A stretch of DNA of 64,000 nt from the NCBI GenBank assembly GCA_031002005.1, contig JARYHS010008074.1, positions 8,006,924 through 8,070,923 of the forward strand. Reading direction: 5' to 3'. The translations under genes were made by a program, and so were the position numbers. Positions 1 to 11,135 of this stretch are shown piece after piece. Position 1 is the first letter of the stretch, and each line of letters begins with the position of its first letter. The notes beneath the pieces are model-generated. The model saw only the letters and a program-made list of their open reading frames with translations. It was not told the DNA's origin and did not search any database. Source of the DNA: Vandiemenella viatica. Taxonomy: Eukaryota; Arthropoda; Insecta; Orthoptera; Morabidae.

Positions 1-76
1 CTTCCCATTCCTTGCCCTCCATCCTTTCCCGTCTCTAAAGACCTCGCTGTTAAGAGATGTTAAGCAGTTAAAAAAA
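1..76 (+). repeat. SINE 3' end fragment
   Basis: The stretch ending in CCGTCTCTAAAGACCTCGC matches the same words at 953-985 and the 3' portion of the SINE family seen at 55208, 58238 and 48765. The tRNA-like head lies outside the window. Family placement rests on internal comparison and on memory of similar grasshopper sequences. Confidence 0.5.
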
Positions 77-169
77 TTATTTCAGTCTTTAACATGTTCC
101 ACCCAACACTTAAAGTCCTTTCAGAGTTACTTCCTAAATCCATGTCTATCATTACTGCAAACTTTTCTC

Positions 170-720
170 TCATGATAGATTGTTTCAATTAATTCACTTC
201 CAGTCTGTTCTGCTTTTACTGCTTCTTTATTCTCTTTAATTACAGCCAACACTTTATAACTATCAGGCACATGGCCAGAATTAATGTCCGCTCCAGGGGC
301 CAGAATTAATGTCCGCTCCAGGGTATGCTTTACATTTTAGAACTCGATTCCCAAATCTCTGTTTGACCACGATATAATCTAGCTGATATCTAACTGTATC
401 CCCAAGATGTTTCCAGGTGTGTATCTTTCTTGCATGGTTCTTAAATACTGTATTCACCACAAGTATATTTTTAACAAAATTTTAACAACCTGCTTCCACA
501 CCCATTTCTAAACCAAAACTTTCTACAGTATTCTAGTCTTTTTCTTCCCCCACTACTGCATTGCAATCACCCATGATTATTAGACTTTCCTCCCTCGTCA
601 CATATTGGATTAATTCTATAATTTCAGCATATATTTTCTTAATTTCTTCATCATATTCCTGTGACGTTGGCATGTACACTTGTACTAACGTGGCTGTGGG
701 GGCTTAGTTTCTAACCTGAT
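170..720 (-). pseudogene. Non-LTR retrotransposon endonuclease domain (degenerate)
   Basis: Read on the minus strand, this is an apurinic-type endonuclease of a non-LTR retrotransposon. Recognisable blocks in order are VQVYMPTSQEYDEE, the active-site block LIIMGDCNAVVGE (near 575-535), NTVFKNHARKIHTWKH, the block TVRYQLDYIVVKQR (near 395-350), and PGADINSGHVPDSYK where the family has GAD.NSDH. The last block replaces the catalytic SDH with SGH. Stops occur after VRN, after EEKD and after EAGC. A 25-bp tandem duplication sits at the 3' part. The family (RTE/CR1 type, often annotated as craniofacial-development-protein-2-like) is inferred from these blocks. There is no reverse transcriptase attached; the downstream part is truncated by the window start. 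Confidence 0.7.
273..322. repeat. 25-bp tandem duplication
   Basis: The 25-bp word beginning GGCCAGAATTAATGTCCGCT occurs twice in direct succession, at 273-297 and 298-322, without mismatch. It duplicates the GAD..SDH-like block of the endonuclease relic. Confidence 0.9.
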
Positions 721-947
721 GAAAATAATCCTGTCACTAAACTGTTCAAAATAACTCACCCATTTCCCTACTCTCTTATTCATTAATATCCATTGACAGC
801 TTGTGAGTTAATTATCCTGTATTCCCCAGACAAGAAATCGTGTGCATCCTTCAATTTAATCTCACTAATCCCAGCATCATCTAACTTAAGTTGTTTCATC
901 TCAAGTTTTCTAATCTACCTGCCCTATTCTCACTTCTCATATTCCAA

Positions 948-992
948 ACGCCGACCCGTCTCTAAAGACCTCGCTGTTAAGAAACGTAAAGC

Positions 993-1034
<42 letters not shown>
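948..1034 (+). repeat. SINE 3' fragment with poly(A) tail
   Basis: CCGTCTCTAAAGACCTCGC recurs here as at 30-48, followed by AAACGTAAAGCAG and then a T6 run and about 32 A residues ending at 1034. The A tract marks the 3' end of a retroposed copy on the plus strand. Confidence 0.5.
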
Positions 1035-1035
<1 letters not shown>

Positions 1036-1305
1036 AAACAAACTCCGACTTGTAGAATGTTTCTATCCATTCTGATATCTCCTCCCTGAGCAGTGCCCAT
1101 CAGAAGATCCAACTGGAAGTTTATTTTACCTCCAGAATATTTTACCCTGGAAGAAACCATCAAAACCATATGTAATTTGAGAGAATTAAAGGGCATGGGG
1201 ACACCCACAGGGTCTTTCATGCATTGGCTTCCAATTGCCTTCTGCATCCCCATGCCATTGATCTTTTCTAATTCATCAGCCTGTAGGGGCTGTTTCCAAC
1301 CCCAA

Positions 1306-1653
1306 GGGAGCGTGCATAAACCACATAGCTCTATTTTGGCCACCTGTGAACCCCCCCCCCCACGTGGCCCTACAAGGCTTTTGCCTCTACCCCCCTCCCC
1401 ATTTTGATTCCAGAAGACATTTTGTACTGTTTTCTCTTGTCAGACGATTGTAAATAAGGAGATAATTAACTGAGGGAAAGAAATATTCACATGCTGTTGT
1501 GTGTTCTGTTCCTCATTTCAACTGTGAAAAATGTTATGAAAGGAAAGCTATGTGGCCTTGCTCGGAACCCCCCCCCCTCCCCCCACGTAGCCTTCCAGCC
1601 AACCCTTCACCCCCCCCCCCCTGGACTGAGCCACGTAGTTTGTGCACGCTCCC
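1306..1653. mobile_element. MITE copy 1 (PIF/Harbinger-like, TAA target)
   Basis: A 348-bp segment begins GGGAGCGTGCATAAACCAC and ends with the near-inverse GTTTGTGCACGCTCCC, so the termini form inverted repeats of about 20 bp. The flanks are CAA and TAA, close to a 3-bp target duplication. The interior matches the element at 44206-44581 almost throughout (shared words include CAGAAGACATTTTGTACTG and GGAGATAATTAACT). It has C-rich runs and several CACGTGG/CACGTAG words and no transposase. Terminal G-rich repeats with a TAA target are typical of Tourist/Harbinger MITEs (family knowledge). Confidence 0.75.
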
Positions 1654-1656
1654 TAA

Positions 1657-2489
1657 GGGTAAGAGGGTGTCCTGTAACACTTCCTGCTCTTCCGCCCTCC
1701 TATCAGAGGCTGTAGGCAAGCAGGGGTCAACTCCTTATATTGGGAATCTTTCAGTTGTGCAAACAGGATGCATCATGTGAAGAGGGGTTAACATTTGGTT
1801 GAAAGAGACTAATATAATCCCTACCAAACCCAAACATCAAGGAATATGAAACTGCAATGCAAATGAACTGCTACTCCCTGTCTATGTGCTCAACTTGAGC
1901 TCTTGTATTATTTTTCTTCCTGTGTCATTCCTGCCTGGTGCCACTGATTTCTGTAGTTTTGTAATTACTTGTGGAAAGTAACTTTTATTCTCTTCAAACA
2001 CAGTTGCCTTTCTACTTTAATTTATTTTATGGAAAGAATCTTCCAAAGATACATAAATAATATTAAATTAATTAATTATATCACATTATCACCAACACCA
2101 GCAAAAACTAAACACAGTTAATGTCTATATTGGACTTCTTTCTAATATTGCCAGTTCGTATATGGAATTTGTGAAATTAAGATGACGACTCAACCATGTC
2201 GCTCTTAGCAACCAACATCTAAAACAACAACCGCATGAATGTAACAAAGTCTCAAGGTATCTATATACAAGTACATTTGCATAACATTGTGTAACTTATA
2301 AACATGTGATTGTCACAACCCCTTCCAGTTTATTGTAGTGTTTTGGAAGTCTTGAGACTACATTTGAAGCATTAAACTCTGAAATTAGGTTTGATCACAT
2401 TACTCAAATTGATATAAATTAAAAAAAAAAAACTCATTTCAGCTACCACATTGTGTTAGGACTACATTGGTGTAGTCATGATTGAAACA
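1657..2489. other. No gene recognised
   Basis: AT-rich sequence without a recognisable coding block, RNA gene or terminal repeat. A run of ten or more A residues lies near 2419-2430. Confidence 0.5.
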
Positions 2490-2740
2490 TTGCTATCTCA
2501 TTGATTATTCCACCACCCGAAAGTATGACAAAAAAAGTTCTCATCACCAAAACAGCAAGAAACCTCAATGACTGCTTGATAGACCATAGACTTCTCATGA
2601 TTCATCTGAGACTGTCAATAAGTAAAAACCCATGCACCCATCACACGAAATCCTCCACAAGAACAACTGGTGGCAACAAAAAGCCAAGGAACTCCAGACT
2701 ATGTTAGATGCTAGGGATCTTCATAAATTTTATTCAAGAA
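2490..2740 (+). pseudogene. Non-LTR endonuclease C-terminus and linker
   Basis: Across two frames the region reads LIDYSTTRKYDKK / MTKKVLITKTARNLNDCLIDHRLLMIH and then NNWWQQKAKELQTMLDARDLHKFY. This matches the end of the endonuclease domain (DYI..R..D..VT...G..CWTDHRL) and the linker that precedes the reverse transcriptase in CR1/RTE-type elements. The His of the DHRL block is present. The reading breaks off at 2740 exactly where the 184/368-bp array begins. The next block expected in this protein type (IYGP...SADGTTL) appears at about 8970, suggesting that the element was split. Confidence 0.65.
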
Positions 2741-4735
2741 CTAGCTGGTACCCACGACTTCGTTCGTGATTGTAAAGAATTCATATTGACAGCTATAGAC
2801 ATCTAACCACCCTAGTGCACGATGGGAGACTCGATACTATTACCACACACAAGTACCAGTCTTCTGCGCTATGTAGTTCCGGCAGCAAGGTAAAATTTAC
2901 GGATACACACAAGTCTTTGGATGAAACACGAAAATATTCATGATCGACCAATTTCAAACACCATATCTCACACACTCCCACAGTTACCGAATTTCGGCCA
3001 ACGTTGTGATCGATGGGAGACTCTGTGTTACTACCACACACAAACGCCAGTGATCTGCGATTGATAGTATTCACTTAAAAGTGATACACCGTGACACATG
3101 CGTCTTTGGCAGAAATATGAAATTGCCGCAGGTCGACCATTTTCATCCCCCATATCTTCCACACCCCCATAGCTACAGACATCTAACAACCATAGTGCAC
3201 GACAACAGACACGATTCTACTACCACACATAAACACCAATGCTCTATGCTATGTAGTCGTGGTAGAAAAGTGAAATCTGCGGAGACACATGCCTTTCGTC
3301 GAAATACGAAAATATCCTTGGTCGGCCAATTACAACCACCATATCTACCACAGTACCACAGCTTCTGAAATTTGGCCGCTGTTGTGATCGAAAGGTGACT
3401 CTGTGCTACTACTACACACAAACGCCAGTTATCTGTGATCTGTAGTTTTCGCTGAAAAGTGATACACCATGACACTTTTGTCTTTGGCACAAGTATGAAA
3501 CTGCCACAGGTAGACCACTTTCAACCCTCATTTCTCCCACACCCCCATAGCTACCGACATCTAACAACCATAGTGCACTACATGAGATACGATTCTACTA
3601 CCAAACACAAACACCAATGCTCTATGCTATGTAGTTGTGGCAGAAAAGTGACATATGCGGAGACAGTCGAAATACGAAAGTATAATTGGTCGGCCACTAA
3701 CAACCACCATATCTACCACAGTACTACAGTTTCTGAAATTCGGCCGCTGTTGTGATCGAAAGGTGACTCTGTGCTACTACTACACACAAACGCCAGTTAT
3801 CTGTGATCTGTAGTTTTCGCTGAAAAGTGTTACACCATGATACTTTTGTCTTGGCAGAAGTATGAAACTGCCACAGGTCGACCACTTTCAACCCCCATTT
3901 CTCCCACACCCCCATAGCTACTGACATCTAACAACCATAGTGCACTACATGAGATACGATTCTACTACCAAACACAAACACCAATGCTCTATGCTATGTA
4001 GTTGTGGCAGAAAAGTGACATATGCGGAGACAGTCAAAATGCGAAAATATCCTTGGTCGGCCACTAACAACCACCATATCTACCACAGTACCACAGTTTC
4101 TGAAATTCGGCCGCTGTTGTGATCGAAAGGTGACTCTGTGCTACTACTACACACAAACGCCAGTTATCTGTGATCTGTAGTTTTCGCTGAAAAGTGTTAC
4201 ACCATGATACTTTTGTCTTTGGCAGAAGTATGAAACTGCCACAGGTCGACCACTTTCAACCCCCATTTCTCCCACACCCCATAGCTACTGACATCTAACA
4301 ACCATAGTGCACTACATGAGATACGATTCTACTACCAAACACAAACACCAATGCTCTATGCTATGTAGTTGTGGCAGAAAAGTGACATATGCGGAGACAG
4401 TCAAAATGCGAAAATATCCTTGGTCGGCCACTAACAACCACCATATCTACCACAGTACCACAGTTTCTGAAATTCGGCCGCTGTTGTGATCGAAAGGTGA
4501 CTCTGTGCTACTACTACACACAAACGCCAGTTATCTGTGATCTGTAGTTTTCGCTGAAAAGTGATACACCATGACACTTTTGTCTTTGGCAGAAGTATGA
4601 AATTGCCACAGGTCGACCACTTTCAACCCCCATTTCGCAAACACCCCCATAGTTATCGACATCTAACAACCATAGTGCACGACAGGAAAGATGATTCTAC
4701 TACCACACACAAACACCAAAAGTCTATGTTATGTA
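2741..4735 (+). repeat. 184/368-bp tandem array, locus 1 (left part)
   Basis: The array begins ACTAGCTGGTACCCACGACT. It first has diverged units of about 184 bp, then units that repeat at 368 bp (the word TACACCATGACACTTTTGTC or a near copy recurs near 3465, 3833, 4200 and 4567). Each 368-bp unit consists of two related halves: both contain a GACCACTTTCAACCCCCAT-like stretch, a CTACTAC.A.ACACAAACNCCA stretch and a GAAAAGTGA junction. The short ORFs here repeat with the unit and do not continue across units because 368 is not a multiple of 3. Confidence 0.9.
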
Positions 4736-6242
4736 CATCTACATCTACATATATACTCTGCAAATCACAAAACTGTGGGTGGCAGAGGGTGCTCAGCACC
4801 AAACCTAATCTCTTTGTTGTGCATTCCAATCCCTAATGGTACGAGGAAAAAAGGAATTCATATAAGAATGAGTGCGGCACCTTATTTCTCTAATTTTATC
4901 TTTCCTGTCATGCCGACCCAAATAGGTTGGTGGACGAAGTATTTCGCTACACTCGTAAGTGAAAGTGGGAGTACGCATGTTTACCAATAAGTTTATACGA
5001 AACGTGCGTCGTCTATCTACCAGAGACTCCCAGCCTAGTTTACTAATCAGTTCTGTAACGCTTTCATAAGGACTGTAGCAAGCGGTCACGAATCGAGCGG
5101 CTCTTCTCTGTACTTTCTCTGTACTCTCAATCAGCCCCTTACGAAACGGATCCCAAATGGCACAACAATAGTCCAAATGTGGACGCACAAGAGATTTGTA
5201 CGCTATCTCCTTTGTTTGTTCATTACAATTTTTCAAAATTCGACCTAGGAACCGCAGTCTAGAATTAGCTCTACCTACCAACGTATTAATATGTAAGTCC
5301 CATTTCATGTTCCTTTGTACTGATACTCCCAAATATTTCATAGAATCGACCACATCAGTAACTGAACTGTTTACCTCGTATTTATGAACAATTGGATTCT
5401 TTTTGTTACTTATGCTCATTGTCTTACACTTTTTACAATTTAGTGTGAGTTGCCACTCAGCGCACCATGCCAAAATAACATCCAGATCACGCTGAATTGC
5501 TAAACAATCGGCCAAATTCCTTACTTCCCTGTAAATAACCGCATCATCAGCAAACAATCTAAAAAGGCTTTTCACTTTGTCTCCGAGATCGTTTATAAAA
5601 ATTAAAAAAAGAAGTGGTCCTATTGCACTTCCTTGAGGTACACCCGATGTGACATCTAGATTAGAAGAACTTTCTCCTTCAACAACGACATACTGCGATC
5701 GACCAGTTAGAAAATCCTTTATCCATTCACAAAGCTGATCCGATATACCGTACGCTCGTAGTTTCGCTAAAAGGCGGTTGTGTGGCACAGAGTCAAAGGC
5801 TTTCTGAAAATCTAAAAAAATTACATCTTCTTGTGAACCTGCATCAATAACTTTCATTACATCGTGTGTAAATAGGGCCAGCTGTGTTTCACATGATCTT
5901 TACTTCCGAAATCCGTGTTGATTTGTTGTAAGCAAATTATTTTCATCTAGGAAATTCATAATGTTCGAACATAACTCTACTACAAACAGATGTTATAGAT
6001 ATGGGACGATAGTTTCCAGGATCGCTTCGATCACCTTTCTTGAAAATTGGTGTTACTTGCGCTATTTTCCAGTGTGAAGGTACTTTTCGCTCTTCTAGGG
6101 ATTTACTGAATATATCAGACAGAAATGGCCCGATTTCCAACGCATACTCTGAAAATACTCTTACTGGAATACCATCCAGGCCAGGTGCTTTTCCCCACTT
6201 TAGGAGCTCTAATTGCTTTATGATACCTGCAGTATCTGTTCG
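4736..6242 (-). mobile_element. 5'-truncated CR1/L2-like non-LTR retrotransposon inserted in the array
   Basis: The insertion starts in the 5' direction within the fingers domain of the reverse transcriptase (at 6242) and ends at the left in a short-unit 3' tail, TAGATG repeated about three times (minus strand, 4736-4752). The array sequence that should be continuous (compare GTTATGTAGTTGTGGCAGGA at 39408) is split here, with TTATGTA at 4729-4735 and TAATGTA at 6243-6249, a 7-bp target duplication with one difference. 5' truncation and a simple-repeat tail are normal for target-primed reverse transcription. Confidence 0.85.
4805..6242 (-). pseudogene. CR1/L2-like reverse transcriptase (ORF2 C-terminal part)
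   Basis: The protein copies element RNA into DNA during retrotransposition. In order on the minus strand: LKWGKAPGLDGIPVRVF, IAQVTPIFKKGDRSDPGNYR (fingers), then HGFRK, VIFLDFQKAFDSVPHNRLL, TSGVPQGSAIGPLLFLIFIND and the catalytic box LFRLFADDAVIY, then MKYLGVSVQRNMKWDLHI (thumb) and a C-terminal region rich in RRAARF/LGWESLVDRR. The 350-residue stretch from 5857 to 4805 is uninterrupted, but stops separate it from the fingers part between about 5945 and 5875, and the endonuclease is absent through 5' truncation. The catalytic F-A-D-D is intact. It cannot encode a complete protein. Clade assignment is inference from the box order; a Jockey-like origin is the alternative. Confidence 0.85.
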
Positions 6243-6495
6243 TAATGTAGTTGTGGCAGGAAAGAGAAGTATACGGAGATACGAATTTTTGGTCGAAATA
6301 TGAAAACGCCCTGCACTGACCAACTTTAATCATTATATGTCCCACATCTCCACAGCTATCGGCATTCGGCCAACGTTGTGCACGACAGGAAACTCCATGC
6401 TACTTCCACCCACAAACATCAGTGATCTGTGCTAGGTAGTGGTGGTTGAAAAGTGAAATATAGGAAAAAACATGTCTATTTTTATATATAAGATT
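6243..6495 (+). repeat. 184/368-bp array, locus 1 (right end)
   Basis: The sequence resumes the array after the retrotransposon and matches the end of the second locus (39405-39663) nearly base for base, including GAAAACGCCCTGCACTGACC and the AT-rich end TTTTTATATATAAGATT. The shared left and right ends of the two loci indicate a defined mobile unit. Confidence 0.85.
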
Positions 6496-8935
6496 AAAGA
6501 GCTTGTAAGGTATCCCTCGTTATATTTGCAATATTTGGTTAGATTTCGGTCAAGTTTGGGGTTAACTTTAGTATCCGATACCACACTTAAAATCGAGTTA
6601 ACAACACTTTGAGCAGAGGAAAGTGAATAAATAACACATACACAGCATAAATAAACTATAAATTGTCATAAAGCAACGATATTCCAATAGGAAATAAGGA
6701 ATACCATGTAAAAGTAAACTGGCCATAGCAGATATTGACATTGTTTAACGAGTTATTCAGAACCGATTTGAAAGGAGGAAATGGCCATAAATAGTAAATA
6801 TAGTCACTAAATAAACCTTTTATCACGGTTAATAAACTTTATGTTAAAGATAAACAGACTATTTCAATACAGTAATATCTAACCTTAAATTTTGGGTACA
6901 TAACAGACTTTAGTATTTCTGAAGTGATTTTCGTCCAGTAAAGAGTATAAAAGACTAATAATACACAGGCCTAGACCTACCATAACCATAACTTTACAGT
7001 TAAACACAATTAAACAGGTATTTTAAAGAAATATACTGGATGTTTGAATTATAAATTGAAGCAGGATGAAAATATCACATAGTGATGAAATTTGACCATC
7101 TAAAGCCCTAAAAGTAGTCAGAATAATGCCTGAGGCAGTTTAGTAGAAAAATTAACAGGTTTCTGATAGTTTTCAAGCATCTAATAATCACAAGAAGCCG
7201 TTTTATAGAAATATGATGACCCATTCACATAAGCGATTTCCATAAAAGATTTGAGACATTCTAAGTAGTTTCAGGATATAAAAAGTAGAGGAATACACTG
7301 CTAATAATATTGTCTTTCAGTTTTAATAGGTCCTAAGCGGTTTCAACCCGTAAAATACGAGATATCAGTGAATAAACCGGTAGCCAGTAAATCGACTAAT
7401 TTGTTCAACTTTCCTGAATTAATTCTAACACTATTAAACCATTTCAAAAGCGCTAAGAGCATGTAAATACCGATAAACACACATAGTTAATTTTCTAGAC
7501 ACATTTTAAGACATTTTACTAACCTGTTGTATGATAATCCAATCACAAAGTAACTTGCTATAAACACTGCACACATTAAATGCTTCTACACTGATTTTAA
7601 ACACTGCCACACAATATAAAGTAGCTAATAAATTAAAACAGTCCTAAATAGAATCAAATTCATCTAAATCTTGTAGTTTCCAACCGTCTAAGTATTTTTA
7701 AACATAAAATTAACACGTAAAATAGAATACCCGACTTTAACATTTTTTCATTTAAAAGCCTACTTAGATTCCGGGCTAAAAAATTAGGTTGTCGTAAAGA
7801 TCCATTCTTCTAGTTTCATACGTAATTTATTTCATGCCGTTTGAAGCAATAGAACCGATGTTATTGGTTTTCCAAATTCACTCGACATAAAACCCGCGTG
7901 TAAATAACTAAATAATTTATTATGAAATAAACACCAAAATACGCAGTTTAATTCAGGCTACATTTTGATAATTTTTCCGGCGTGATAATACATAAAACTT
8001 CAGAGTTATACAACGAAAACTAAATAATAGTTACAACTGATTGTTAGAGATTACTGGTTTTACTATAACTCAACAGATTTAATCAAAGTTTATATTTAGG
8101 GAGAGTCTAAAATCGGGAATAATATTTTAAGCCTACTTTCGAGTTAATAACTACAGCCAATTTAAAAAGTAACAAAACATTGACTAAAGCCGTAAGACTT
8201 AGGAAAATCAACCATTTTGACAATTCTTCTGAGAGACAAAATTAACGTGATATTCAGACACTAAACACTTCAACTTGTAACACACATCACTTTCCCATTT
8301 CCTCGTCGAGATTAAACTCTTAAGAAGGAAGTTATTAGAGTAAACAGTAGGGTATGTGTAGCAGCGCGGAGGTACACTGTAGTCATACGGCATCACGTGA
8401 GGCAAGCCTATATAAGTGCAGTGGCCAGCGACATCGCTACGCTTTGTACACCGGTGGTTCAGTCTCGATTCTAACGTGCATGTGAACGCACGTTCGTGTT
8501 ACGCGCGGTTTGGATGGAGGTGGTCAGGAAAAAATTGCACATCATGGCGTCGGGTGGCGTGCGAGCCTAAGGAGAGGACGCGTTAGTGGCGGCCATTTTT
8601 GAAAGTTGGTTGGACATGTAAATTTCGAATTTTGTTTTACTTCACCTGGGGGATAGCGGTTTATGCTCTTGATTCTCAACTTGTAATTTTTGGTGAAGAT
8701 TAATATCCGATTGCCTTGCTAGCTGTGACATTGTAATATTTATTTGAAGATTTTGGAAAATATAATTCAGTGATTTCGACTGGTGACTTTCATTTATACT
8801 TTAGTACCCTTCTTGTGGTGGGTTAAAACTACAAGTGGCAACTGTGGTCAATTTTTTACAGCTAGCGTAAATATTTATAACACGGTTACAGAACTTTCTT
8901 TTGGACTTTGAATATTTGGAAGCAGACTGGTTCAG
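6496..8935. other. Unassigned AT-rich region
   Basis: No coding block of more than about 65 residues and no recognised protein. The last 500 bases differ: a CpG-containing stretch with a TATATAAG box, then GTGGCAACTGTGG near 8834, which could be the edge of an LTR retroelement leader. The region separates two fragments that appear to belong to one non-LTR element (2490-2740 and 8936-10283), so at least part of it may be inserted DNA. Confidence 0.4.
8409..8416 (+). promoter_or_regulatory. Candidate TATA box
   Basis: TATATAAG followed about 30-50 bp downstream by a GC-richer stretch in an otherwise AT-rich region. Position and sequence suit an RNA polymerase II core promoter, possibly inside an LTR. 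No transcript can be shown from sequence alone. Confidence 0.3.
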
Positions 8936-10283
8936 GTGCCTTTAGTCGATACTAGCCCCCACTATTGGCTACGCCCTGACAAGCTGTATGGGCATATTTG
9001 CAGTTCATCTAGATCACTGAAAGTGGCTGATAACACCACCATTTTTACTGACAGCCAACAACTCCTGATATGCTGGAAAGAGCACAACTCACTCTTGAAC
9101 CACTTCCTTAGGCATATGCTGCAGCACCCTCCACTACCTTGAATGTCAGTTCCACCAAGCTTCAGTAGTTTTACATCTTCAAGAGAAATGCAGAGAACAA
9201 AAAAATCTTCTCTTTTTGATGTTCTGTGACTGACAGAATGCTTTGGATATTGTGCCTAGATGTGCAATGTGGATGATATTAAGACGATTCGGCTGCCTTG
9301 AAAATTTCTTGGGACTGATTAAACCACTCGATGATGAAATGCTTGGTCAGGTTCTTTATCAAAGTGATTCCCTAGCACAAATGATTTAAAACAGGACTGC
9401 AAGCTTGCTCCAACATTTTTTTGCCTGCACTTGGCAGCTATGCTCTATGAAACATCACCTACTCTTAATGTAGGCGTGAAAATCAGATATCGGTTTGACG
9501 GAGGACTCTGCTCATGAAGATTAACTGACCTCTCACTGATAACAGTAATGCAGTACATAGATGACAATGCCTCTCCAGCATGTACGCTGAGCAGATTAAC
9601 CACTTCACGAGTGCATTCTATTGATTTGGCCTGACCATCAATACTTGAAAAACTAAAGTGTTATTACAACTTTCCCAGACTTTGATGTTACCATCTTCAG
9701 CACATTCCTCGTACAGGCAGACAACATTTCCTACCTTCGAAGTACTCTGTCAACGTCATGCATCTCGGAAAAGGATGAGGAAAACAGAATTCCTGCGGCA
9801 CACGTGACAGGTGTTCCTGAACAGAGATCTCAAGCTATGCATGAAGCTGCTATGTGGCTGTTGTCCCAGTGTTACTGCACAGATGTGAGATATGGACTCC
9901 TTACAACCATGACATTAAGAAAATGGAGCGAATTCACACGCAGAAACTTTGTTCCGTTATGAACAACAAATGGGATGATTGTGTGTCCAATGTTACAGTT
10001 TAAGAAAGGTTTAAGTTCTCATCATCAGTCACTAACTCAGATGGATTGGAAATGTTCACCATTTGAGTAACAGCAAAATAATTTATCAAACTTCTTTATG
10101 GCTAGTTCAACACATGCAAGAGAACTTGTTGTGCCCCCCTCCCCCTGAAGTGCCACAAAGACCCGCTCAAAAACATCCTGAAGAACACAAACATAGACCT
10201 GAACACCCGGGACAACCCTGCAAAAGACGACACCTTCTGGGGTCACCTCCACAGCTGAAGAGGAACAATGAAGACTGGCAGTA
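8936..10283 (+). pseudogene. Non-LTR reverse transcriptase (degenerate, RTE/CR1-like)
   Basis: Blocks in order on the plus strand: KLYGHICSSSRSLKVADNTT and ICWKEHNSLLNHFL (pre-RT region, family form IYGP..SADG..L and RW.EHF..LLNR), LQEKCREQK (9177), NALDIVPRCAMWMILRRFGC, VLAP-like TFFCLHLAAMLYE with VGVKIRYRFDGGL, the catalytic region MQYIDDNASPACTL (family YADD.A), SYLRSTLSTSCISEKDEENR, and LRWIGNVHHL followed by ILKNTNIDLNT at the C-terminus (10180-10230). Frames change repeatedly and stops are frequent, and the catalytic box reads IDDN instead of ADDN. It is a dead copy. The element is common in arthropods as an endonuclease-reverse transcriptase; exact clade is uncertain. Confidence 0.75.
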
Positions 10284-11080
10284 GAAGCTCATGGTAGACA
10301 AAAAAAACTCGATCACAACCATGTCTGCCACCCATAATTAGGTGTAACATATATATATGCTAGGATTGGATTGATATGCAATCAACGATGCCCACATAAA
10401 TAAGTATTTTGCAAGTGAGAAAGAAAAACTCAAAAATGAGTACTGGGCAACAAGTAACAATGTGCAAAGTTAAATTTTAAAATGTATCTTTGGTGCACAG
10501 AATTTTTCCCCACTTTTTTGTATATATTTATGACTGGTTATTTTACAAACATTGTAAATGTTACAAAAAATGTATTCTTTTAAGACTGATAGTGGCACTC
10601 GTACATTTTGTTACAGAGTATGATAAACACAAAATTTCTAACTTAATTCACCATCTAAGTTCAAAACAATTTTAAATTACTTTGTGTAAGACATGAAGGA
10701 TCACATACCTGTCAAGCAACCCACATATTCGAGACAAGGCAGTGATGTCCAAAGTAAAGAAGCAACTGAACACAAGGACTGGAGGCAGCTCAAAGTGGAA
10801 ATTCATGTTGCTGACTTCAATAATGGCTACCACCTACAACAGGAAGCCAAAACAATAGTGACACAAACTCTAAGTAAAATAAGTGAAGGTGGATAAGTAA
10901 TGAGAGAAAATATAGTCTTAAATATATTTCACACTTACATCTTTACGTTTATTCCTTCATAACTTTAACTCATCCCTTCATTTTCCCATTCACATCTCCA
11001 AGTACATCTGTCCAATTAGTTATTTAATCTCATTTATTCCCGGCTAATGCTCAGCTTCTGCCATTGAAGAGTTAAATTTT
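10284..11080. other. No gene recognised
   Basis: AT-rich sequence. A 67-residue open frame at 10693-10896 has no recognisable domain and no supporting context. Confidence 0.45.
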
Positions 11081-11082
11081 TT

Positions 11083-11135
11083 TTTTGCTTGGGCTTTACG
11101 CCTCGTCGACGGCGTGGTCATTAGAGGCGGCAGCA
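11083..11135 (-). repeat. SINE 3' fragment
   Basis: TTTACGCCTCGTCGACGGCG followed by GGTCATTAGAGGCGG matches the start of the minus-strand SINE at 55215-55250 (CACGCCTCGTCGACGTCATT). Only the 3' end of the SINE is present. Confidence 0.55.

Noticed and set aside
1491..1780. Proline-rich open frames over C runs (1491-1780 and 44096-44320)
   Set aside because: They are translations of the MITE's homopolymer C tracts, with both strands and several frames equally open.
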